From assembly GCF_035083965.1 (NCBI RefSeq), contig NC_089732.1:4603383-4667382 (forward strand): a DNA stretch of 64,000 nt. The letters run 5' to 3'. Shown one piece after another: positions 10,344-21,913 of the stretch; position 1 is the stretch's first letter; the number at the start of each line of letters is the position of its first letter. Under the pieces are notes generated by a model. It had not been told where the DNA came from. It worked only from the letters and a program-made list of their open reading frames with translations, and searched no databases. Origin of the DNA: Branchiostoma lanceolatum (Eukaryota > Chordata > Leptocardii > Amphioxiformes > Branchiostomatidae). Position numbers and translations under genes: made by a program.

Positions 10344-11240
10344 AAGTTTGGTAACAATTAGCCTGTTTTTACACAATCTCTCGCTGGCGGGGACACACTG
10401 GCCCCCTCGTCCTCGCCGGTGAGACGTATGGGCAGGCCGCTAGGAGCGTGATTTAGTCAGCTAGGTTACAATTTGTGGGCTATCATCTACATTAATATTT
10501 CCCATATAGAGGTCTTTCTCCAGTACAGTTTGCCATTCTTTCTGCGTTTCAGGTCCTCTGGCAAATTTTGCCTTCAAGTTTCTTTAGTTAGATAAGGATG
10601 TCACATTATCTATAGCAAAAATGTGAGGAAAATGACTTGTCGAAAAGAAGGACAACACAACCACAGCAGTTTGATTGAACACCCACTTTTGTATAATAAA
10701 AAAAAAATATTATTGCATTGAACGGAGGTGAATCACAGTAGCATTTAATTTCTTCATAAGTGGTGAGGAAATCTGTCAAAATCAATGGATGTTTTACTTT
10801 GGTAAATGACAATCGCACTGTAACAACTAGGAACTGATTAGGATCATGTAGGTTCTAGAATATATTTTCTGATCACTCGCAGTCACAGTTGGCAATTACA
10901 AGTATAATTCCGAAATGAAATATAAATTGGAGTCCCTGTATAGATGTTGTGTCCTTGGGAAAGGCGCCTCCTTGGTTATACCGTTGGTCAGTTAAGCGTT
11001 AGTTGCTAGCCTGGATGCCAGACTGTTTCCAGAGCCTACATAGGCCAACCCCTCGTCTCTATGACCCCAAAGAAATTCTAAGTTAGAGCCTTAAAATTGT
11101 TTATATCAGTGCCTGGACCGGTGCAATGTTATGTAGGTAAATTAAACAAAGTAATGAGTTGAGGCATCTTGAAACAAAAAGACCAAGTAGAAAGATTTTG
11201 TTTGTTTGCTTTTTGTATTTTTTTTTTACCAGTTTGTCAT

Positions 11241-11859
11241 TCATTTTCCTCCACCGAATCCTCCGCCTCTCCTTGTGCTTCCCTGCGGATTCTCCTCATC
11301 ACGGCGTTCAGCAGCCTCGGCCAGACGGCGGGCCAACAGCGCCTTCAGCATCTGAGCCACAGCGGGAGACACGTCTTTGTGGGCTGAGGGAGAACAATAG
11401 CACTTCAATTGATGAATGAATGAATGAAGACCTTTGTTGTACACATATACCTACTGGGTTCAGTACAGGCCACAACAACAACAACAAACAGTTTACAAAT
11501 ACTTAAATACAATGCTTCTACATACAATGACAAACCAGAACTAGTCTAATAGATACATTGATTTGGCTTCTTGCTTCTTAGTAATTAATGATGTATATAT
11601 AGGTACAAATGTGATTTACAATCAAGGGTGTGCCTAAAGGCATTAGAAATATGAACTTAATTTTCTGTGTTACTAAGGTTCAATAGACACGTCGGCAATG
11701 ACTAGCAATGTGTAGGCAATGGAAGCAGAATTCAGTCTGCGTCTAACCTCGCTGCTTCAGAGCTCCAGGCGGACGTCCACCATTATAGAAGCTGTCGGCA
11801 GTCATCATCTCAGACGAGATGACCAGGACGACAAGAAGCAACACCAGGGTCGGTTTCAT
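11241..11859 (-). CDS. Secreted cationic peptide precursor, copy D
   Basis: Coding exons 11859-11748 and 11383-11241 give 84 residues, again joined in phase 1 (GTTAGA donor, CCCTCAG acceptor). After the shared signal region (MKPTLVLLLVVLVISSEM) and TADS, the variable segment is FYNGGRPPGALKQR. The core differs from B and C (SPAVAQMLKALLARRLAEAA). The tail is partly acidic (RRDEENPQGSTRR) and ends GGGFGGGK. It is the most diverged intact copy and has no MITE in its intron. Glycine-rich tails appear in both C and D. Function is unknown. Confidence 0.8.
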
Positions 11860-11883
11860 CCTGTGGTACAGGAAACAGAACGT

Positions 11884-12444
11884 CGACGTGCCTGAGGTTA
11901 TGGCAGAGCTTATGGTAGTGACATTTGTCGTACGATATCGTCCGTCGTTGTTTGATTTTAGCAACGCTGCTACAGAACCTACTGTCGATAAAGATCTACG
12001 GCGACTTTCACGGCAACTGCCTCTAGAATACCCTCAATCTGCGGTCCTAAGGCTATTTTCGTAAGAGAGGCCGGCCCTTACAAAGTTGATATGAAGGCAG
12101 GTGACGATGTAACTCTAGTGACAACTGGTGTAATTTTTAACCGCCATTTTGGACGCAACACCCAGATCACCTTTGGTAGGTTCTAGCTCTTAACTACCAA
12201 GTACCATTATTAATTACCAAAGGTATCGGAGGCATTATTCTGAGAGGTAGAATTTACATCGAAATTAAACAAACTTTGGAAGTTATGATGAGAAGGGAGA
12301 CATGCTTAAAACTAAAACACAAACCTGTTGACGAGCTGTGTCATGTCATTCGTGAAGAAGGGCGCCGGCAAGCTAAAAATGTGGATGTTCCGGTTTGGTT
12401 GGTCTGTGAGACATAGCGTGTCACGTATAGGTCAGGTACCAGTA
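11884..12444. promoter_or_regulatory. 5' leader region of peptide copy D
   Basis: A donor-like GTCAACAG/GTTTGT at 12325 and a downstream AATGTGGATGTTCCGGTT block match the leader exons of copies B and C. The rest shows nothing recognisable. Confidence 0.4.
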
Positions 12445-12445
12445 A

Positions 12446-12540
12446 ATGCGCCAAAAATAATTAACTGAAGCAACTCGATAAAATTTTGAAATTTTCAAAA
12501 TTCAATCCAGTTGCTTGAGTAATTATTTTTGGCGTATCTT
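12446..12540. repeat. Inverted repeat around TTGCTTGAGTAATTATTTTT
   Basis: The left arm CCAAAAATAATTAACTGAAGC pairs with GCTTGAGTAATTATTTTTGG. A related single arm (GCTGCTTGAGTAACTATT) lies at about 27270 in a PAIP1 intron, so this is probably a dispersed repeat. Confidence 0.55.
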
Positions 12541-13065
12541 ATTACCTGGATGTCTAACCTTCATCAACGCACCAGTAAATGGCCTTACCATTGAAACACA
12601 TGATGAAGCTTCAAAACACATTGACCTATAATTCAAACTCAAGTCTTTATTCCCACTCTAAACTTATGTATTATATAAAGAAAGTGTATAACAGAAGTTT
12701 ATCACATTAGTATTCAACTTCTTCGTAAGTAGTGAGAGAGTCTATCAAAATCAATGAATGTCTTACTTTATTAATGACAACTGCACTGTAACAACTAGGA
12801 ATTAATAAGGATAATATAAATCCTAAAAATATGTTTTCTGACCATTCACAGTTGACAAAGAAATATAATATTTTATATATCATATCTTGCCTTTGATTTT
12901 AGAAGACACATATTTGCGGGGGTATTGCAGTATCTCGTTTCATTGATCAGAAATGAAACAAAATAACATACTTTAATATGATGTTACACCCGTGAGCTCT
13001 CTTATCATCATGACAAGTCCAAACGAAAGTGAAAATTGTGTCTCTACCCAACCCTCCATTTCCCT

Positions 13066-13210
13066 TACTCTCCAGCAGATGTTGGTGGAGAAGACTGTGA
13101 CCTTTTTATCATATGCCCCATTTTCTGTCAGCACTCTCGTAGGTGGGCAGAAAACGGGGGATATAATAAAAAGGTCACAATCTTCTCCACCAATCTCTGC
13201 TTGGGGAGTA
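13066..13210. mobile_element. Hairpin MITE in the BRIX1 3' UTR
   Basis: The ends are TACTCTCC and GGGGAGTA, the same family as 1463. The arms contain GTGACCTTTTTATCATATGC and its near-inverse. It begins about 22 bp beyond the BRIX1 stop codon, so it would be transcribed as a long hairpin unless polyadenylation occurs first. No clear TSD is visible. Confidence 0.8.
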
Positions 13211-13232
13211 GTTTTTTCTATCATTATTCTAA

Positions 13233-16200
13233 TCAGTTCTTTTTTCTTTTCCTCTTGTTCTTCTTCTGAGAAGGTTTCTCATCTTCGGAGTCAGCCTCGT
13301 CCCTGGGCGTGGCAAACACCTCGTCAGTCGGGTCGACCGGGTACGTCTCATCCGTCTTTCTCTCCTGGAGCGCCTTCTTGGCCAGGACGCGGTTTGTGTA
13401 CTTGTCCCCCTTCAGCCTCCTCATTGCACGACGAATCTGTAAATCAAGCAAATTCATATAAAGGCAAAGGTAGTTAAAGCCTTTTTTAAGGCCGTAAGGA
13501 CAGCGGGTTGTTATCCACCGTGTCTAGGGCACGGTATTGGAAGGCGGAGCCAGTCCCCTTCCTTACACTGCTTTTTACCTCCCCAACCGAAGTCAGGTAC
13601 CCATTTTACACTGCGCAGTAGGATCAGAGTATAATGTATGAGATAGTATGTACCTTGTTACACACATTTTCAAGGAAAGATTTGAGTTTCCGCCAGTCTT
13701 CATCTTGCTCTCTTGCTAGATTTTAATTAAAAATGGCCCATAACCAAGAAAAGGAACAGCCTTATAGTGGAACATACAACAGTGTGCTTAACATATAGTA
13801 AGAATGGATGACTTTACCTCATTAGGAGACTTATAGTGAGGGTTCTGGTACAGGGTGGGTCCTCCAAAGCTGCCGCCAAACATTCGGATGGGGTTGAGCA
13901 CGAATCTGGGGCCGACTTCTGCCAGGGAACCTTTCTCATCAACAATCTAAAACAAAAAAGAACAAAAAATTATAATTCATCTAGCAAACTGCTCTTAAGC
14001 CCCCACTAGCTTAACAGCATGCCACATGAGGCTTTGTCAGGAGCAGTAAAAAAAGGCAAAAGAAGGAAGAATCATGTTAGAAATCTCCTGATCATTTTCC
14101 CCAGTTGACAGCTAGGATCATCTTATTCCTGAGGCTTCCCCATACACAGGATAAAAGGCTTCATACTATCATATGCTCAGTTCTTATCTTAATCTACACC
14201 ATTGATTATTTGATTGTTCTTATCTTTCGTTATCATATTCTTTGTATTACTTTAGTATATCATTTATTGATTATAAGTCATTTTGATTAGCGTAGAGGAG
14301 GAGGGCCTAGTATAGGTTATATATGTTATATACGATTTTTACCTCCTCCTGTTTCTATTTATTGTTTATTTCATGATGTATTGTGTATTTTCTTGTTGTG
14401 CAAATAAAATGATTAATTAAGAATTAAAGTAACCATGTACAGTATTGAACATTTAAACTTTGTGCAATAAACAGTGACTGTTGTCAAACTGACTCCTGAC
14501 CTGATAGTTGCGGAACCATATTCTATCATCCACCACAGAGAAAGTGTAGACATGGTCCACAAACGGCTGGCTCCGGGGGTGGTGGTAGGGCGTGCTGAAG
14601 GTCTGACACAAAAACAACAAATTTAGTCAAATATACTTGCAAATGGATAATTGATTAGCCTGCCTAAATCACACTTCTAGCAGTCCTCCCTTTGGGAAGG
14701 GCTCCATAAAGTTTGTGTTGGACAGACTACTAGTAAGCAGCTGATATATCTTCAATAAAGGGGCAATCACAATTTTTGTCATTATTAATTCACTGCAAGG
14801 ATGTAACAAAACGACTAACAACAAGGACCCACCACAACATTTTCTGAAACAAGACAGCTGAGTTATGAATTACACATTCACAGTCATTAGAATATCATTA
14901 ATGTGTTTAATCTTTATCACTCTGAAGTAGCCGTTTGACTACCAATTTTCTATTGGTTACTGGGTTAGGCAGCAGGGAGAAGGTTAAAGAATTGTATGTG
15001 ACAGAGACTTAAGCCTTATGTGTTTTTCCTCAATCTTAGACTTAATTTTTGTGTGTTATGGATTACCTGTGTGAACAGTTCCTTCACAAGACTCCAGTGG
15101 GGATGTTCATCAAAACTCTGCAAAAAAGGAGAAAAAAATACTTCTTTCACATGGACACAATGGGAAAAGTATGGAGGTCTATTACTAGATGGAAGCTCAT
15201 CTGTGTTGGTAGCAATCATTAGCATGAATACATTTAGTTGCTGTACAACCTAACAGTACAAAGTAGAACCAGTCATCACTGAAACATTGGCAGGTAAATC
15301 CCTTTGCTTGTGCAACAAAGACCTGCATTGTCTATAGATAGCTGTTGTGTAACAGAATATTACATACATGTGTACTACCAGGGTTTTTTGTAAAGAGGTT
15401 AACAAGGGCACTGCACCCCCATGCCCAACCATATGCCCCCTTACCCTGGAGAGCCGATTCTCTGGCAAACAGAAAATTCTGATTGACCAGAGATACTACT
15501 AGGTCACTTGTGGCCACAGTCTTCAATTTTGACCTGTAATTTCCACCCTCAAGAATGCCTCTAATCCACCAAAACTCCACACCATGGACCATTCCCCAGC
15601 TCGGTCACTCTGCTTTTTTGCAATTCCCCCATCCAATTTTTTTCTAGAAAAAAGCGCTAGCTCTGTACTACTTCTATTACTAGTAAAAATACTACATAAT
15701 TAAATCTGACATCTTAGTTTTGTACCTTGTCAAATGTGACAATGGGTCTGGCACCCTTCAGACAGTTTCCTGTCAACTTGAGTTCTCCCATTGTGTGAAC
15801 TGGAAAAAAACAAATAGACATTCATATGTTGGAGAAATACAAAAAAAAGATAAACCGGTACAAAACAATTCTCAAAACATTGGAAATACATGCTTACTAC
15901 AAAGATAACAAATGTACAAAATAACACAATGGTACAAACTATAGGGAGAGATTCTGAAACAATACAAAACATTACTCATCCACTGACCATTTTCCACCAG
16001 AAATTTCACACAGGGGCCATGGGGCACATTTGACACCCTGCAAGAAAAACATCAATTCTTTATTATCAACGTAACACCATAAAGGCACAAATAAAGCAAA
16101 ATCTCTTTTTGTTTTATCATAGTCATAAATATTACTATTGATGCTCACCACATGTACAGGTCCATCTTCTTCCTGGCCTCCAGGTAGACACATTTGTTGC

Positions 16201-19200
16201 AGTTCTTCATCTCACACATCTATGGAAGAAAGTAGTAGTATCTATTATTTGATTATACTGCTGCTAGGGTCCCTGATGCAGGGGTGGGCAGCAGTCGGCC
16301 AGTCTTCACACCGCACTTCCAAACGGCTTTGTCCAGCGGGTTAACGTTCATAAGTCTGCACACCTTAAATAAATGTCCTTCCTGACACACTCCAACCAAG
16401 GTTTCCTAGGTCTATCATTACCTCTGTTGGCCGGCAACTGCAATTTTGTGATGGTGTCCATGCAGCCACTGGCTCGTTCAACTTCAATGAAGGAATAGCT
16501 TTCCTAACCTCTTCATCTACAACCTTCTTCAGGGTATACTTATTTTAGCATCACTCATTTCCTATCAGCAAAAAATTAACAGACAAAAGGATAAAGTAGA
16601 ATGATTATACTGAGAAAACTGTTACCTCATTGATGAGTTGGATGTTTTCCTTTTTGTGCATCTTGCTTTCTGAAATATGACAAGGTTAAATAATCATGAG
16701 ACATACATTTACTTATTTTATTTATTTATCTATTCATTAAACTTCACAGAATGAAATCTGAGAGGTGTTGGCAACAGGATCAGATTTAGGTAAATCACAG
16801 CTACATGTAGTTACAGGAAAGCTATAGAAAAGATCACTAAGTTCAACCACAACAAAGACTGTGTTTAAGACAACTATACAGTCAAATCTGTACCAGCGAC
16901 CACCTACTAGTAGATCCATACAGACCACCCGGCCATTGTGGTAACTTTTGGGTGGCTCTTTTAGGTTTTTTCCATTTGAACCAAGTGTTAAATATCCGAT
17001 CCTAGCCATCTGTCTACTATTTGAGTTGTGATCACAGAAAAGTTTGATTTTGTGATGTATACTGAAAGGAGAGTTCTTACCTGCTTTAGCATGTGGCATG
17101 AGCATCTTTAGGTCGTTCATGAGATGTCTGGCTCGGTACGAAACACCGCGGGAACAGAACACCAGACAACGCTGCTTATTCGTCCACTTGCCCTGGAGGT
17201 ATTGAAAAGCAACAGCAAGTTCACATGGGTGATGAGAAGACTGCTGGATACATCTGAGTCTCTTTACTCAAATTGTTTAATTCATGATTTTGGGGCTTGT
17301 TTTCTTATTTTTTAATTTTGAACATGTACGACACTACCACCAAACAAAATGTTGAATCTAAAATGCACATTCAGAGTACAAGAAATACATTGAAAAACCT
17401 CACCCCGTGCAAAGGTGGAGGATCTTCTCTTGTGACTGGTGCTGGAGGCTCCTGTTCTTCCTCTTCCGAGTCATCATCTTCAGACTCCTCTGGATTCTCT
17501 TCAGGAGTTTCTGTAGGTTTGGGTAGCGGTGCGCCTTCTCTCCGCATCTGCTTCTTCAACTTCTTCTGCACCTTTCTTCGTTCATTGCGTCGCTGGAAAG
17601 AGAGAAGTACTGTTGTGACTACTGCTCAAGTGTCTACTAGTAAAGCTGTCCTGCACTAGTGTGGGAGAGTTGTGTTGAATGGAGCTATATCTTAGAAAAA
17701 TCATTTTAATTGTTTCATGTACATGTGCGATAAGGTTTCTTGCATATCTTTCCTTCAGAAATTATGCTATCCTATAAGAAAGTCTAAGGAATATACCTTT
17801 ATACCTTTATACCTTTATACCATCTTCAGTCGAGGAAGGCAGCGCCTGTTGTGGACTGATCTATTCGCTTCCGCCGTGTTCGTGCATTAGCTCCTTCCAA
17901 TGTCGATCTAGTTGATTCTTGAACTGGTTAACTGTTTCACTGGAGACTACACTCTCTGGTAGGGAGTTCCAAGTGTTTATTGTCCTTGCACTAAACACAT
18001 GTGCTCTTGTTCTTGATTTGGCCAAGGGTACTTTAAGCTTGAGGCTGTGCCCTCTTGTTACTGCGTTCCCTGCACTTTCAAAGAAAATCTCTGGCTGTAT
18101 TCTCTCCCTCCCAGTAACAATCTTGAAGACTTGTATCATATCGCCCCTCTTTCGTCTGTACTGGAGAGACGGCAAGCGGAGCCTCTTTAACCTCTCACTG
18201 TATGGCAGGTCTCTCAGCCCTTGCACAAGCTTGGTTGCTCTGCCCTGTACTTTCTCCAGTCTCTCTTGATCTAGGGCAAAGTGAGGTCCCCAAATGCAGT
18301 TACCATACTCGAGGTGGGGTCGTACCATAGTTTTGAAGAGGATGGGGATTGTGAGTTCATTTAAGTTGTAGAAAGTTCTCTTAATAAGACCCAGCAGTTG
18401 ATTACCCTTGTTGGCCGCCCTAGCAGCATGTGCATGAAAGGTAAGCTGGTTATCAATGGATACACCAAGGTCCTTCTCTTCTACTGTCTCTTCAATGATC
18501 TGCCCCCCTAAGGTGTACGTGGCTCTTGGGTTCGTCCTCCCCAGGTGCAATACCTTGCATTTACCGACGTTGAAGTGTAGCTGCCAGTCCTGTGACCATT
18601 CCCCCACTGTCATGAGATCCTGTTGCAAGGTCTCTTGGCCACTGACATGTTTAACACTCTCATACAGTTTACTATCATCGGCGAAAATCCTGACTGCACT
18701 AGTGACTGACTCAGGCAGGTCATTTATGTAGATCACAAAGAGAATAGGACCGAGAACGCTCCCCTGTGGTATACCGCTCTTCACGTCTTGCCATGTTGAG
18801 AATTGTCCATTTACTACCACCCTTTGCTTCCTCTGGGCTAAAAAGTCCTTTATCCAGTCTCTCAAGCTACCCCCAACTCCGTACCGCTCTAGTTTGCGGA
18901 GGAGCCTTGCATGCGGGACTGTATCGAAGGCTTTGCGAAAGTCTAGGTAGATGACGTCAATGGGTTCCCCCTCCTGCAGTAACTTAGTCCACTCTTCCAT
19001 TACTACAAGTAACTGTGTCATGCATGACCTGCCAGGGACGAAACCATGCTGGGCATCGGTGAAGTATTCGTTCTGTAGCATGTGCTCTACCAGCTTGTCT
19101 CTAATGATTGATTCCATAGCCTTCCCAACTACCGACGTTAGACTCACTGGTCTATAATTGCCCGGTGATGTTTTGTTTCCCTTCTTAAAAATGGGTGTTA

Positions 19201-21327
19201 CGTGTGCCTGCTTCCACTCCTCCGGCAGTTTGGTCTCTTCTAGTGATTTCACAAACAAAGTAGATAAAGGTGCAGCTAGGTGATGTGCCAGTTCCTTTAG
19301 GAATCTAGGGTGGATGTTGTCGGGACCTGCTGACTTTGAGGGGTTGAGATCAAGCAGTTTCTTCAATACTATCTCTTCTGTGATGCTTATGTCCTCTAAC
19401 TTTACTATGCCCGGTATGCTGCTTATGTTAGGGATCGATGTTAAGTCCTCGAGTGTGAACACACTCGCAAAGAAGTCGTTCAGAACCTCTGCCTTCTCCC
19501 CATCAGTTTCAGCTACTGTGCCGTCTTCTCTAACCAATGCACCGACCTTATCCTTAGTTTGGAGTTTGCTCGAGACGTACCGCCAAAAGGTCTTTGGGTT
19601 GTCCTTAATGTCTTTAACCATCCTATGTTCAAAGTTGCTACAGAGCTCTCTAGTGACACTTCGCAAGTGGTTCCTGACCCTTGTGTATGCTTCGTAGTCA
19701 CTTGCCCTCCCAGAGTTCTTGAATTTAGCCCATGCCCTTCTTTTACGGTCCCTTGTTTTCATTGCACGCTTGTTTAGGTACAGCTTGTTTGCCTTTAGGT
19801 TGGGCTTAGATATAGGAATGCACTCTTCGATGATACTGCCAATTTTTGCATTGAAAATTTCCCATGCTTTTTGTATGTCTAAGTCACATAGCTCCCTCTT
19901 CCATTCAATGTCCTGGAGCATCTGACCGGCCTTAGCGTACTGACCTTTATTGTAGTTCCTTCTTAATGATATGTTAGTGGTACTGTTGTAACTTAAAGAT
20001 GACTCAATCGATGTAAGATGCAAGAAACACCCCATTTAGGAGGTAAGGAATTTTCTTATGCATGTACAACACTGTCCATGCGTGAGGCAAATATACAAAT
20101 GTAACTGCCTCCTTTGTCAGTACTGGACAACCAGTACGGAAGTGGTCGTCAGAACAGGAGCTCCAGTACTGAGACTTTCGCAGTACTGGACTTCCTGTAC
20201 TGGGCAGCTTCAGTACTGGGAACCCTCCTGTCAGGACTGGAAACTAAGTGCTGAGACTCTAACGACCGTCTAACGTTATTTTCAGGGCTGCATCTCTTCG
20301 ATGCTTTTTCCCCACTTTAAAGCTATTGTTTGGAAAACGTTCGAATGAAGAAAGAAAAACTACAATATCACATTCTGTTACGTTTCAACAACGACAACAT
20401 ATCCTTGTGGCTTGTGCCTTTATCGGGAGAAAACGTACACTGAAATAATAATGTACTTTATATTTAAATACCTACCAAAATCTATGTCCATAACCAAGGA
20501 GGTTTTATATAAAACCTCCTTGCCATAACCAAGGCACAAAGCAGTACTACCTAAACGTTAGTATGTACAAGGAGGTTAAATATAACCTCCTTGGTATGTA
20601 CAAGCATTGAAATGTATAGACAACTAAATCCAAAACTGTCCAGTCGGTCCAAACAATGGATCATCCCAGTACCGTATAGAACGTGAGTACAGGACGCCCA
20701 GTTCCGAAATAATTTGAGGTCTCGGCTTCCAGTACTGAAGAGTCACTATTTACTGGTAAATCCAGTACGGAACCCGTTACATCCGTTAATCGGCACTCGG
20801 TTATCCAGTGCTGAATGACCTCCGCACTGGGTATCCAGTACCGAATGACCGTTGACCTAGCCGGAACGCAAATCCGTACTGGAACCCGAGTACCGAGAGG
20901 CGTTCAGCTCTGGAACCCGAGTGCCGAAACAAATTCAGTTCTGGACGTCCAGTGCTGACGAAGCTTCGGTACTGGAATAAAGCCGTTCCGTACTGGAATT
21001 CTTGTACGGAACTTCCTTCCGTACTGGGGGCCGAGTATCGTCGCTATTTTCCCCACGGTTTCCGTACTGGGCGCCCAGTAAGGAGCCGGTTACATCTGTA
21101 TATTTGCATGCGTGAGGTCCCAGGCCCCCCTCCCACTACTGTTGACTATCTCAATTTGTACTCCCATATCCTCTTACCTTCTTTCTCTTGTCCTCCATAC
21201 CTGTCCTTTGTGTTGTAGGCTGTACTTTGGGAGAGTTTCCGTCCTCTCCATTCTCAGTTTTAGCCTTCTTTACGGCTTGATCGCCTGTTTGTTTCACGGC
21301 ACCACGTTTTTTACCCATCGCTGCCAT
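13233..21327 (-). CDS. BRIX1: Ribosome biogenesis protein BRX1 homolog
   Basis: Eleven coding exons, all with AG/GT borders and compatible phases: 21327-21178, 17592-17404, 17192-17081, 16669-16626, 16219-16149, 16037-15988, 15799-15726, 15117-15067, 14602-14501, 13946-13818 and 13436-13233. They sum to 391 codons plus stop; the human protein is about 350. Exons 1-2 give a Lys-rich then acidic N-terminus (EESEDDDSEEEEQE). The Brix domain runs from about residue 122 to 320, with hallmark stretches SRGVSYRARHLMNDL, CNKCVYLEARKKMDLYMW, TGNCLKGARPIVTFD and GGSFGGPTLYQNPHY. The C-terminus is basic and nucleolar-like (KKNKRKRKKN). The family acts in nucleolar 60S-subunit assembly and pre-rRNA binding. 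Intron 1 (3.6 kb) is nearly all transposon. The gene is head-to-head with PAIP1. Confidence 0.97.
13484..13650 (-). mobile_element. SINE body, antisense, in the last BRIX1 intron
   Basis: The stretch GCGGGTTGTTATCCACCGTG is close to the reverse complement of the tail of the SINE at 60409 (CACAGTGGATAACAACCTAC). The neighbouring GGCACGGTATTGGAAGGCGG also has a reverse-complement counterpart there. The tRNA-like head is not seen, so this is a truncated copy. Confidence 0.65.
14650..14995. repeat. Dispersed repeats in a BRIX1 intron
   Basis: Positions 14655-14725 match 26508-26570 in PAIP1 (TAGCCTGCCTAAATCACACTT). Positions 14915-14991 match the TTAA hairpin that follows the Kelch stop codons, ending GGCAGCAGGGAGAAGGTTAA. 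Confidence 0.65.
17790..20040 (-). mobile_element. CR1-like non-LTR retrotransposon, 5'-truncated, intact RT ORF
   Basis: An uninterrupted 724-codon ORF (20035-17861) encodes a reverse transcriptase. Visible motifs are NYRPVSLTSVVGKAMES (about residue 293), HGFVPGRSCMTQLL (330), YLDFRKAFDTVPH with the catalytic Asp (363), GIPQGSVLGPILF (421) and the active-site FADD (451-454), followed by a thumb region and a C-terminal RLPSLQYRRKRGD block typical of CR1 ORF2. The endonuclease domain expected upstream is missing, the usual result of 5' truncation. The 3' end consists of three tandem copies of an 8-bp unit (ATACCTTT on the plus strand, 17796-17819), a feature of CR1-clade tails. An open frame suggests recent insertion. 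It sits in BRIX1 intron 1, in the same orientation as the gene. Confidence 0.95.
20087..21107. mobile_element. Mutator-like non-autonomous element X, 9-bp TSD
   Basis: The termini are inverted (GCAAATATACAAATGTAAC at the left, GTTACATCTGTATATTTGC at the right). The same nine bases, ATGCGTGAG, lie at 20078-20086 and 21108-21116. A long terminal inverted repeat with a 9-bp duplication is the signature of Mutator-like elements. The two subterminal thirds are packed with CCAGTACTG / CAGTACTGG motifs every 15-30 bp, and the centre lacks them. No transposase ORF. It lies in BRIX1 intron 1 between exon 1 and the LINE. Confidence 0.9.
20488..20600. mobile_element. Two micro-palindrome insertions with 7-bp TSDs
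   Basis: A perfect 28-bp palindrome (20495-20522; half-site CAAGGAGGTTTTAT) is flanked by CCATAAC on both sides. A 26-bp near-palindrome (20568-20593; half-site CAAGGAGGTTAAA) is flanked by GTATGTA on both sides. Each duplication could be read as 8 bp because the next base is shared. Both lie in the centre of element X. Confidence 0.75.
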
Positions 21328-21913
21328 CTTGGGGTCAACAGAGGTCAACCGTAATCTCGCGTGACTTTCAGTTCCGAACGAGACTTCGACGAGATCACAA
21401 CAAAACACGGAAGAATACCTGATCTGAAAAGTGAGTTGTTATTTTGCCGTTTTTTGAGGATGTTTGATAAATCTATGCAAATGTATTACACAGTTTGTAG
21501 CTCAGAACTATAAATTGTATGCTTAAGAGGTAAAGGACGTTGTTAGATTGTGACAGCGATTGTATTTTGGCGGGAAATCGCCCAAGTTTCGGTGAGAGAA
21601 AATCGACAGCCTTCTGCCCCCCTCCCACGTTTTCAACGATGAGCACTAAAAACGAAGATGACACAAAATCACCAGGGTCATTTTTCTGTTCACGTTTACA
21701 GCATCCCAAAGTGCTATGTGGTCTTTACATTTTGTACTTTCTACGAGACCTCGAACCTGACGTAATATTACTGTAATATCCATTATCCATAAGAAGGAAC
21801 TTGACCAAATATTCGATTACTCATCACTCATGAGTCATGGTTTGTAATAATCATGAGCACTGAAAAAAACGCAAGCTGTGAAGGTAATCCTTCAAATTGA
21901 TAAGGTCTCTGGT
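21328..21913. promoter_or_regulatory. BRIX1 5' flank
   Basis: Presumed promoter and 5' UTR of BRIX1, upstream of its ATG (21327-21325) and ending at element Y. No TATA box or other element could be identified with confidence. The ATG was chosen because it is followed by a second in-frame ATG, then a Lys-rich stretch, and is shortly preceded by a stop-free but non-conserved frame. Confidence 0.4.

Noticed and set aside
11748-11859. Resemblance of copy D segment (FYNGG) to neuropeptide S-like SFRNG
   Set aside because: The match covers only three or four residues, overlaps the signal-cleavage region and is not shared by copies A-C.
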